This document shows, piece by piece, positions 28,727 to 35,581 of a stretch of DNA of 64,000 bases. Both the position numbers and the translations under genes were made by a program. The DNA comes from Pedobacter sp. MC2016-15. Lineage in GTDB: Bacteria > Bacteroidota > Bacteroidia > Sphingobacteriales > Sphingobacteriaceae. Under the pieces are notes generated by a model, which was not told where the DNA came from, made no database searches, and saw nothing but the letters and a program-made list of their open reading frames with translations. The DNA lies in assembly GCF_026239695.1 (NCBI RefSeq), contig NZ_JAPIVS010000003.1, forward strand, positions 744,001 through 808,000, in the 5' to 3' direction. Every line of letters begins with the position of its first letter. Position 1 is the stretch's first letter.

Positions 28727-30658
28727 TTACTGGGTAAATACCTCCCTGATCCAGTTCTGGTATTTCTCCTGCAGACGTTTAACCACATCGGGATGTTCCG
28801 CGGCCTCGTTCCTGGTCTCGGTACTCCCGTTTTTGATGTTGACGAGCATGAAGTTATCCTTATCCAGATCAGCGGGTTTCGATTCTCTCGGACTATGCAG
28901 CAGTTTCCAGTCGCCCTCACGAACCGCCCATTGCGGATTACCCTTGGCCCCTTCAAACTGCCAGAAGAAATCCTCGTGCGGTGATTTTGCCTTTGGGGAG
29001 GCAATCACTTGAACGAGGCTTTTGCCGTCAATTTTTCGCTGAGGCAAGGTGAGCTGGCAGTATGCTGCAAGTGTAGGGAACCAATCGATATTGGTCGAGA
29101 ATTGATCCCTTACTGTATTTACTGGGATATGTCCCGGCCAGCTGATGATTGCAGGTGCGAGAATGCCCCCTTCAAAAACACTGAATTTGGAACCACGGTT
29201 TGATCCGGCATAACCGCCACCGCCAAAAGTACGCTCCTCTGTGGAGTGGCCCTGGTCGGCCTGGAAAACAATAATTGTATTGTCAGTGAGGCCCAGCTCA
29301 TCCACCTTTTTTAGCAATAATCCGATCTTTTCATCCATCGTGGATACCGCGGCGGCATACATTCTGCGTGGTGCAGGCAGGTCCTTATAGTAATCACGCC
29401 ACTTTTGCTCTCCCTGAAGCGGGTAATGCGGCATGTTGATCGCGAAGTACATAAAGAAGGGACTGGACTGATTGTCCTCAAGAAACTTACCCGCTTCATC
29501 TACCATCAGGTTTGGAAAGTATTTACCATCTTCCCATATTTCTGTACCGTTACGCCATAGGTCGTGCCTGTTTGGGCCGGCCCAGTAAAAGAAGTGGCTA
29601 TAGCTGTCGATACAGCCGCCCATAAATCCGAATGAATAATCAAAGCCCTGCTGGTTGGGCATGGTTTCAGGGGAGTATCCCATATGCCATTTTCCGATAT
29701 GTGCAGTTTTATAGCCGCCACTCTTAAAAAGCTCCGCCATGGTAAACTGGCTTCCTGGCATTCCCCCTTCGCCGCCCAGACTACTGGGGGCATTATTGTC
29801 GAGACCAGCCCTCTGCGGATACCTGCCTGTAAGTAAAGAAGCCCGGGATGGTGAACATACCGGAGAGGCTGAATGAAAATTGCTGAACCTCGTGCCATTT
29901 CGTGCCAGACGATCGAGGTTTGGGGTACTGAGATCTTTTGCCCCATAAATATTCATATCCAGCGAGCCCTGATCATCGGAATAAATAACTATAACATTAG
30001 GCTTGCCCTTAGCGCTGCGTATTTGCTGTGCATGCACACTTGCAGACCAGAAGATCAGGGATAGAATGGTAAGTATAAGTAGTTTTTTAACATTTTGTTT
30101 TCTCACGCGGCTAAGTGTTTCGCGTGTTAAGCCCAGGAAAGAAGCGATCATATAAAGGGGGATTCGGTTATATAAAGTGGGGTATTTCTTTACGAAATTG
30201 TCATAGCGCATATCGGCCGTTTCACTGATATTGCTGAAGATCCTATTCTGATGGGCTTCAAAGTTTCTGGTTTCCAGGTTGTCGATCATGACCTTGAAAC
30301 TTGGAATAGTATCTATCAGGTGGTTGAAGTTTTCTTTAGTAATTACCAGCAATTCACTGTCTTCCAGCGCCTCGATATAACTGCTGGCAGGCTTGCCGGT
30401 GTCAAAGCTGGTAAAATCTGCAATCCACCAGTTTTCTATCGCAAACCTCATGATATGTTCCTGCTGATCCTGTCCGACGCGGAACTGCCGGAAACAGCCT
30501 TTCACAACAAAACCGATCGCATTGCTCAGCGTACCTTCTTCCAGCCAGTATTGGCTTTTACGGACTCTTTTTGGCACTGATACTGACCTGACCAGTTCCA
30601 GTTCAGTAGGGCTGAGACTACCCTTATCTACAAGATATTTTGCGAAGGATTCGAACAT
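28727..30658 (-). CDS. Open frame joining a Crp/Fnr-type regulator to a secreted sulfatase
   Basis: 643 residues from the ATG at 30658. Residues 1 to about 187 are a complete Crp/Fnr-type regulator: a beta-roll domain (FVVKGCFRQFRVGQDQQEH) and an HTH ending in IASFLGLTRETLSRVRK. A full signal peptide follows at once (KKLLILTILSLIFWSASVHA), then a type I sulfatase with metal-binding YSDDQGS and the formylglycine site CSPSR in SPVCSPSRASLLTG. A cytoplasmic DNA-binding protein and a periplasmic enzyme make no obvious sense as one chain. Either a one-base indel fused two genes, or the sulfatase starts at the GTG at 30106. The -7 box at 30674-30681 excludes the TTG start at 30676. Confidence 0.75.
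   Translation of the reverse strand: MFESFAKYLVDKGSLSPTELELVRSVSVPKRVRKSQYWLEEGTLSNAIGFVVKGCFRQFRVGQDQQEHIMRFAIENWWIADFTSFDTGKPASSYIEALEDSELLVITKENFNHLIDTIPSFKVMIDNLETRNFEAHQNRIFSNISETADMRYDNFVKKYPTLYNRIPLYMIASFLGLTRETLSRVRKQNVKKLLILTILSLIFWSASVHAQQIRSAKGKPNVIVIYSDDQGSLDMNIYGAKDLSTPNLDRLARNGTRFSNFHSASPVCSPSRASLLTGRYPQRAGLDNNAPSSLGGEGGMPGSQFTMAELFKSGGYKTAHIGKWHMGYSPETMPNQQGFDYSFGFMGGCIDSYSHFFYWAGPNRHDLWRNGTEIWEDGKYFPNLMVDEAGKFLEDNQSSPFFMYFAINMPHYPLQGEQKWRDYYKDLPAPRRMYAAAVSTMDEKIGLLLKKVDELGLTDNTIIVFQADQGHSTEERTFGGGGYAGSNRGSKFSVFEGGILAPAIISWPGHIPVNTVRDQFSTNIDWFPTLAAYCQLTLPQRKIDGKSLVQVIASPKAKSPHEDFFWQFEGAKGNPQWAVREGDWKLLHSPRESKPADLDKDNFMLVNIKNGSTETRNEAAEHPDVVKRLQEKYQNWIREVFTQ
30083..30106 (-). 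other. Regulator-sulfatase junction with a six-A run and alternative starts
   Basis: On the minus strand this segment holds GTG (30106, in frame, giving a typical signal peptide starting RKQNVKK), ATG (30093-30091, in the neighbouring frame) and a run of six A (30088-30083). With seven A the ATG would read M-L-K-K-L-L-I-L-T straight into the sulfatase signal peptide. Confidence 0.6.
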
Positions 30659-30673
30659 CGTGAAGCTTTTTTT

Positions 30674-30706
30674 CAAAGCTATTTAAATTCTGTAGTCCAT
30701 CGCAAA
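30674..30706 (-). promoter_or_regulatory. Complete Bacteroidota promoter for the regulator-sulfatase frame
   Basis: -7 box TAGCTTTG (30681-30674) matches TAnnTTTG exactly, with a -33 TTTG (30706-30703) 21 nt upstream. It gives a short leader before the ATG at 30658. This is the best full promoter in the window. Confidence 0.65.
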
Positions 30707-30744
30707 ATTTCTATAGAAAAATGCCTCTTAAAAAGACGCCATTA

Positions 30745-31512
30745 TCAATTCATCAAACTGATGTTGGTCATACCTCCATCGGAAAGAATTTCTGTGCCTA
30801 CGATAAATGCAGCATCATCAGATGCCAGAAAAGCTGCTGCTTTGCCAATATCAGCAGGTCTTCCCATTTTGCCGACAGGTATGGTATCTATCCAGAGTTT
30901 CTTTACTGCATCGATGTGTTCCTCAGGTACAATTTTACCAAATACAGGTGTGTCTATGGAACCCGGAGAGAGGGTATTCACCCTGATTCTTCTCGGTAAA
31001 AGATCCAGGGACAATCCTTTGGCGAGGGATATCACTGCAGCTTTTGCCGCCGCGTAAACTGTCATGCCAGGTGCGGCACGATGTGCGGCGCTGGAGCCGA
31101 TGAGGATCACTGATGCTCCGTCATTCAGAAAGGGAAGGGCCTTCTGAACGGTAAAATAGGCGCTTTTTAAGTTCAACGCCATATACTGATCGTAATTTTC
31201 TTCAGTCGTTTCGCCAATGGCCGACATTGCTATGCCATTCACAATCCCTCCGGCATTCACTACCAGTGTATCAATTTTGCCAAACTGATCTGCAGTCTTG
31301 CTGAAGATGTTTTCCAGGTCATCCATATTGGTGACGTCACCTGTGATGCCAATAAATCCTTTGCCCAGTGCTTTCAGCGACTCATCGAGTGTCGACTGAT
31401 TTCTGCCGGTGATCGTCCCTACTGCACCTTCATTTTTTAAAGCCTCTGCAACCCCGAATCCTATGCCGCTATTACCCCCGGTAACTACGGCTACTTTGTT
31501 TTTTAATCTCAC
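30745..31512 (-). CDS. SDR-family oxidoreductase
   Basis: 255 residues from the GTG at 31512, chosen because the protein then begins MRLKNKVAVVTGGNSGIG as usual for classical SDRs; the frame continues to 31572 but those 20 residues are atypical. The TGGNSGIG Rossmann motif, NAG in VVNAGGI, the Ser of IGSSAAH and the YAAAK catalytic Tyr-Lys are all present. The GR residues after the second strand (TITGRNQ) favour NADP(H). The AraC gene in the same orientation ends about 105 bp upstream, and a dyad lies at 31590-31601. The substrate is unknown. Confidence 0.88.
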   Translation of the reverse strand: MRLKNKVAVVTGGNSGIGFGVAEALKNEGAVGTITGRNQSTLDESLKALGKGFIGITGDVTNMDDLENIFSKTADQFGKIDTLVVNAGGIVNGIAMSAIGETTEENYDQYMALNLKSAYFTVQKALPFLNDGASVILIGSSAAHRAAPGMTVYAAAKAAVISLAKGLSLDLLPRRIRVNTLSPGSIDTPVFGKIVPEEHIDAVKKLWIDTIPVGKMGRPADIGKAAAFLASDDAAFIVGTEILSDGGMTNISLMN

Positions 31513-31589
31513 GTTTTTAGTTATTTTGTATCCCTCAAAGGTGAGATGTCTGGGACGCGGACAGGAGGACATATATCAAAATACCATTG

Positions 31590-31601
31590 TGACAAATGTC
31601 A
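31590..31601. promoter_or_regulatory. Palindrome upstream of the SDR gene, shared core with 8934-8945
   Basis: TGACAAATGTCA is a 12-bp dyad (5-bp arms, AA centre) about 78 bp before the SDR GTG. Its core GACAAATGTC is identical to that in the Crp/HD spacer. Confidence 0.35.
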
Positions 31602-31618
31602 ATTAATGAATTCCGTTC

Positions 31619-32536
31619 CTAATTCTGGATGAAAGTTTTCCGGTATTCCAGTGGCGAAAGCTCAGTTTTTGTTTTGAATAACTTGCTGAAGGACTGAGAG
31701 TGCTCAAAACCCAGGGCATAAGCAACTTCGCTAACCGACAGACGTGTACTCGCCAGTTTTTCTTTTGCTTTTTGAATCAGTTTATCATGGATATGCTGCT
31801 GTGCATTCTGTCCGGTATGAGAACGCAGCATGTCGCTGAGATAACTGGGACTGAGGTTCAGTTGCTCCGCAATGTATTGTACAGAGGGGATACCCTGGCT
31901 GAGCGACTGCTCATTGTCGAAATAATTATCGAGAATCTCCTCCATGCGCAGCAGCAAGTCGTTGCTCGCCGCTTTTCGTGTGATAAACTGACGTTTATAA
32001 AAGCGGTTGGCATAGTTGAGCAGCAGCTCCAGCTGTGAGATGATCACATCCTGGCTGAAATCATCTGTCCGCGCTTTGAGTTCCTGATCCATAAACCTGA
32101 AAATTGACATGATCGTATCTTTTTCAGATTCTGAAAGGTGGAGCGTTTCATTGGCGGAATAGGAGAAGAATCCGTATTGCCTGATCTTTTTGGCGAGATC
32201 ATAGCCCAGCAGGAAGTCTGGATGAATCAGCAGCGTATACTCAGAGCAGACACTGGCATCATTGTCATTGCTGCCAATCACCTGGCCAGGGGAGGCAAAG
32301 AGCAATCCCCCTTCATCAAAATCATAATAACTCTGGCCATACTTCAATTTCCCGCTTACCTTAGGTTTGTAGGAGATTTTGTAAAAACTCAGCAGATGAT
32401 TCTGGGGAGGGGCTACCCTTACAATAGCACCATTGATCAGACTGATCAGCGGATGAAGGGGCATGGGTAAACCAAATGACCGGTGGGCATCTGATAGTGA
32501 CGTAAATTTCTGCGGACTGTTTTCGTCTTTCTTCAT
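31619..32536 (-). CDS. AraC-family transcriptional regulator
   Basis: 305 residues. The N-terminal 190 residues form a cupin-like ligand domain (LLSFYKISYKPKVSG; YYDFDEGGLLFASPGQV). The C-terminal 100 hold two HTH motifs (VQYIAEQLNLSPSYLSDMLRSHTG; VSEVAYALGFEHSQSFSKLFK) and end LSPLEYRKTF. It lies between two SDR genes transcribed the same way. Direct repeats suited to an AraC dimer precede the upstream SDR gene (33486-33521), and a perfect 12-bp dyad lies at its own promoter. A near-perfect -7 box (TATCTTTA) ends 3 bp before the ATG. It probably controls one or both SDR genes. Confidence 0.9.
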   Translation of the reverse strand: MKKDENSPQKFTSLSDAHRSFGLPMPLHPLISLINGAIVRVAPPQNHLLSFYKISYKPKVSGKLKYGQSYYDFDEGGLLFASPGQVIGSNDNDASVCSEYTLLIHPDFLLGYDLAKKIRQYGFFSYSANETLHLSESEKDTIMSIFRFMDQELKARTDDFSQDVIISQLELLLNYANRFYKRQFITRKAASNDLLLRMEEILDNYFDNEQSLSQGIPSVQYIAEQLNLSPSYLSDMLRSHTGQNAQQHIHDKLIQKAKEKLASTRLSVSEVAYALGFEHSQSFSKLFKTKTELSPLEYRKTFIQN

Positions 32537-32539
32537 ATA

Positions 32540-32547
32540 TAAAGATA
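32540..32547 (-). promoter_or_regulatory. -7 promoter box directly before the AraC start codon
   Basis: TATCTTTA matches TAnnTTTG at 7 of 8 positions and lies 3 bp before the ATG at 32536, which would give a leaderless mRNA. Confidence 0.4.
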
Positions 32548-32550
32548 TTA

Positions 32551-32583
32551 AATTGATAACCGCTGTTCAAACGGTTATCAATT
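32551..32583. promoter_or_regulatory. Perfect 12-bp inverted repeat at the AraC promoter
   Basis: AATTGATAACCG (32551-32562) and CGGTTATCAATT (32572-32583) flank a 9-nt spacer. It lies just upstream of the AraC -7 box and just downstream of the SDR stop at 32596, so it may be an operator at the -33 region, a terminator for the SDR gene, or both. Confidence 0.5.
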
Positions 32584-32595
32584 AATGACTAAATT

Positions 32596-33432
32596 CTAAC
32601 CATGAGCGGCAACTGCCACCTCTTCCCAGGCTTCCCAGGTAGCAATACGCTCAGCGTAAGCTTCACGAACGCCCGTCAGGTTATATTTACCTATATGAAG
32701 ACGTAAAGGTGGGTTTTCAGCATCTACGACTTTGAAAATCGCATCCGGTGTAGCTGCGGGGTTTCCTCTGTCCATTTGCTGCAGGCTCTGGAAAAACTCA
32801 GCTTTGAAGTCGCCATAGATGTCCATGCCTTCGGCAAATTTCAGCGATTCCTGACTGCCAAACTCTGTGGCGTAGGCTCCGGGTTCGATGATCGTCACTT
32901 TTATCCCAAATGCTTTAATCTCTGCTGCGAGACTTTCGTGAATGGCTTCAAAAGCCCATTTTGATGAGCAGTAGTAACCGATTACAGGCAAGGTGACATG
33001 CCCGACATTGCTTGATGTACCCAGGATATGGCCATATCCCTGTTTACGTAAAATAGGAAGGGCGGCTTTGATCACTGCCAGAGGGCCATAAATATTCGTT
33101 TCATACATCGCCCTCACCTCATCTGCGCTGGCTTCCTCGATGGTGCCTACCAGTGAATATCCGGCATTATTTAAAACGATATCCAGACTGCCGAAGTATT
33201 CATGAGCCTTTGTGACTGCCTCTTTCACCTGATCGTGATTGGTTACATCAAGTTCCAGGGTAAGCACATTGTCACCATACTTTTCTTTGAGTCCGGCAAT
33301 GCTCGACAACTGGCGTGCAGTCGCCGCAACTTTGTCTCCGCGTTCCAATGCAGCTTCTGTCCAGACCCTGCCGAAACCCCGTGAAGCACCTGTAATAAAC
33401 CAGATTTTATTTTTTCCATTTTCTTGTGCCAT
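32596..33432 (-). CDS. SDR-family oxidoreductase
   Basis: 278 residues. Classical SDR signs are TGASRGFG (residues about 15-22), DVTNHD acidic loop, NNAGYSLVG, the TSSNVG serine, and YYCSSKWAFEAIHES with the catalytic Tyr-x-x-x-Lys. The basic ATARQ after the second strand favours NADP(H). It is a long SDR of the type often sitting next to AraC regulators in Bacteroidota. Upstream lie a -7-like box and two 15-bp direct repeats spaced 21 bp apart, consistent with activation by the AraC protein encoded just downstream. Substrate unknown. Confidence 0.9.
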   Translation of the reverse strand: MAQENGKNKIWFITGASRGFGRVWTEAALERGDKVAATARQLSSIAGLKEKYGDNVLTLELDVTNHDQVKEAVTKAHEYFGSLDIVLNNAGYSLVGTIEEASADEVRAMYETNIYGPLAVIKAALPILRKQGYGHILGTSSNVGHVTLPVIGYYCSSKWAFEAIHESLAAEIKAFGIKVTIIEPGAYATEFGSQESLKFAEGMDIYGDFKAEFFQSLQQMDRGNPAATPDAIFKVVDAENPPLRLHIGKYNLTGVREAYAERIATWEAWEEVAVAAHG

Positions 33433-33460
33433 AATCTATTGTCTTTGATTTTTGATAACA

Positions 33461-33468
33461 CAAAGATG
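33461..33468 (-). promoter_or_regulatory. -7-like promoter box of the SDR gene
   Basis: CATCTTTG on the minus strand matches TAnnTTTG at 7 of 8 positions, 28 bp before the ATG at 33432 and 17 bp from the proximal direct repeat. Confidence 0.45.
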
Positions 33469-33485
33469 GACTGAGAGCACTGGGT

Positions 33486-33521
33486 TTTTGTAGTCTAAAT
33501 CAGGACTTTTGTAGCCTAAAT
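33486..33521. promoter_or_regulatory. Pair of 15-bp direct repeats, 21-bp period (likely AraC-type operator)
   Basis: TTTTGTAGTCTAAAT (33486-33500) and TTTTGTAGCCTAAAT (33507-33521) differ at one base and repeat every 21 bp, two helical turns. The proximal copy takes the place of the -33 element of the SDR promoter, as for a class II activator site. Confidence 0.6.
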
Positions 33522-33545
33522 AAGAAAAATGTTTAAAGATCGGTT

Positions 33546-34145
33546 TTATAGCGTTCCTGTAATTCCAAACAAAAAACCAATAATCAGCACATCGTGTTTT
33601 ACAAAGGCAATTCTGAGAAGCCTTAATGCTTTGCGCATGTGCTGTTCAACCGTGTTTTCTGATATCGACAGCTGTTCTGCCACTTCCTTATTACTCAGCA
33701 ACTGTGCCCGGCGGAGCTGAAATACCCTGCGGCACTGTTCAGGCAGTTTTTCGATTTCTGTCCGCAGCAACTTCTCCAGTTCGCGCGTTTCTATCAGCGA
33801 TTGCGTATGTTCTTCGGCCTCGTTGAAACTGTGTTTCAGCAAATTCTGATAGCGCTGATGCACCAGGTTGCGGCGATGCAGGTTAAGGATCTTGTTTTTT
33901 AAAATGATATATAAGAAGGCCATCGGCGTGGTCATCTTCGCCACTGAGACCTTGCTGTGGTAGAAAGAAATAAACGTATCCTGCACCAGCTCTTCTGCCA
34001 GCTCCCTGTCCCTGGTTTTGTCCAGGGCTATAGCCAGCAATTTGAGACTGTACCTTCGGTATAGAGATTCGAAGGCATCAGCACTGCCATCCTGCCAAAG
34101 CTGGATGAGCTGCACATCTGTTAAGCTTTCCTGTGGTTTGATCAA
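33546..34145 (-). CDS. ECF RNA polymerase sigma factor, FecI-like
   Basis: 199 residues. Sigma region 2 (residues about 20-90: AFESLYRRYSLKLLAIA, then DRELAEELVQDTFISFY) and region 4 (about 120-185: LPEQCRRVFQLRRAQLLSNKEVAEQLSISENTVEQHMRKAL) are both intact. Such factors, released by a FecR anti-sigma, transcribe SusC/SusD operons. The start appears to be TTG at 34145, since no ATG gives a complete region 2. It diverges from FecR (34260) instead of preceding it in the same direction. The adjacent STN-type SusC gene makes this the probable regulator of PUL 2. Confidence 0.9.
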   Translation of the reverse strand: MIKPQESLTDVQLIQLWQDGSADAFESLYRRYSLKLLAIALDKTRDRELAEELVQDTFISFYHSKVSVAKMTTPMAFLYIILKNKILNLHRRNLVHQRYQNLLKHSFNEAEEHTQSLIETRELEKLLRTEIEKLPEQCRRVFQLRRAQLLSNKEVAEQLSISENTVEQHMRKALRLLRIAFVKHDVLIIGFLFGITGTL

Positions 34146-34259
34146 TTTAATATTTGGTTGAGGCTAATGTAGTTAACCTCCTTTGAAAAAAAAAATTAAT
34201 ATTGAGTAACGGTTGCGTCAGGCTAAAGCGTATTACTAATATAACCAAGTATAAATATT

Positions 34260-35411
34260 GTGAAAAAGCCAACAAAGATGGAGCGTATAACTGCGCTGTT
34301 GAACGGTTTTCAGAAACGAAAGATCACCGTTCAGGAGCAGCAGGAACTTGATGAATGGTTTCATTCATTAAAAGCTGATCCTTCAGAATTTCAGGGATGG
34401 CTAACGGAAGAAGGGGGAGAAGAGCTGCTGGCAGAAAAACTGCTGCACCGTTTCAATCATCAAATTGCCAGAGAGCGAAAAAACAAAAAATATTTTTATT
34501 ACGGAATTGCCGCATCACTGATCGCCATGTTATCGCTGGGCTATCTTTTCTTTCGGAAGCCTGCAGCTCCGGCACTGCAACCACAAATCGTAAAGGCGCA
34601 TACTGCTCCGGGTGGAAACCGCGCAACACTGACGATGGACAATGGCGAAGAGCTGAACCTGAACGAGCAAGCTCTGGGTTATATCAATCAGCAGGCCGGT
34701 GTACAGATCTACAAAACCTCCGCTGGTAAACTGAGCTATGGCAAAACCAGCAGCCCTGCAGGAAAGAAGATGGCTTTCAATACTTTGAGTACGCCAAGAG
34801 CTGGTCAGTATGAAGTTGAGCTTCCGGATGGTACCAGAGTCTGGCTCAATGCAGACTCGAGGCTGCGGTACCCAACTGTCTTTACCGGTACGGAGCGCAA
34901 AGTAGAGCTGTCTGGGGAGGCTTATTTTGAAGTGGCCCACAACAAAAAAATGCCATTTAAAGTACGGACGGGTAATCAGGAAATTACCGTTCTCGGTACG
35001 CATTTCAATGTCAAAGGTTATGATGATGACAATGCTATTTCTACTACACTGCTGCAGGGTAGTGTAAGTGTGAGAAACCAGTTGTCAGGAAAAACCAACC
35101 TGCTTGTTCCTGGTAAACAAGCTACGATCAGCAAAACCAAGGGAGAAATTGAAATCCAGAAGGTATCCCTGGATCAGGTAATGGCCTGGAAGAATGGATA
35201 TTTTATTTTTGAAGATCAGGACATTCAAACCATCATGAAGCTGATCAGCAGATGGTATGATGTAGATGTCGTATATCATAATAAAGGTCATGTGCGTCTT
35301 GGTGGTACTTTTTCGAAATCCTCGGAGCTGACATCCCTTCTCAAAAGTTTTGAACTGATCAGCGATCTCAAATTCGATATCAAAGGAAGGAGGGTGACCC
35401 TCAGAGATTAA
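34260..35411 (+). CDS. FecR-family anti-sigma factor
   Basis: 383 residues. An N-terminal cytoplasmic region (about 1-75) is followed by one membrane helix (about 80-97, YYGIAASLIAMLSLGYLFF) and the periplasmic FecR domain (about 180-275: ELPDGTRVWLNADSRLRYPTVF, GEAYFEVAHNKKMPFKVRTG, VLGTHFNVKGY) and a C-terminal STN-like domain (DIQTIMKLISRWYDVDVVY). It holds the ECF sigma factor at the membrane until the SusC receptor signals. The start is GTG at 34260 or ATG at 34278. It precedes SusC by 170 bp. Confidence 0.92.
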   Translation: MKKPTKMERITALLNGFQKRKITVQEQQELDEWFHSLKADPSEFQGWLTEEGGEELLAEKLLHRFNHQIARERKNKKYFYYGIAASLIAMLSLGYLFFRKPAAPALQPQIVKAHTAPGGNRATLTMDNGEELNLNEQALGYINQQAGVQIYKTSAGKLSYGKTSSPAGKKMAFNTLSTPRAGQYEVELPDGTRVWLNADSRLRYPTVFTGTERKVELSGEAYFEVAHNKKMPFKVRTGNQEITVLGTHFNVKGYDDDNAISTTLLQGSVSVRNQLSGKTNLLVPGKQATISKTKGEIEIQKVSLDQVMAWKNGYFIFEDQDIQTIMKLISRWYDVDVVYHNKGHVRLGGTFSKSSELTSLLKSFELISDLKFDIKGRRVTLRD

Positions 35412-35581
35412 TTTTTTTTGCGGTAAGGGCAATCGATTGTCCTCGCTTGAAAGAGGTATATCATATATATCAGCCTGAAAAATCAGGGAGTCTTGCAGGA
35501 CCCCCCGATGATTGTCTCCGAGAGACAAATTAGGAAATCCAGTGTAATTCTACTTTTACTCAAATTAACCTAAGTAACCAA
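35412..35581 (+). promoter_or_regulatory. Structured leader region of the PUL 2 SusC gene
   Basis: Holds the 10-bp palindrome CAATCGATTG (35430-35439), the hairpin CCTGA-aaaa-TCAGG (35474-35487) and the hairpin TTGTCTC-cga-GAGACAA (35512-35528). There is no good TAnnTTTG box, as expected if transcription uses the ECF sigma factor. Confidence 0.35.

Noticed and set aside
30659..30676. TTG start for the regulator-sulfatase frame
   Set aside because: The TTG at 30676 is part of a perfect -7 promoter box, so it cannot be in the transcript.
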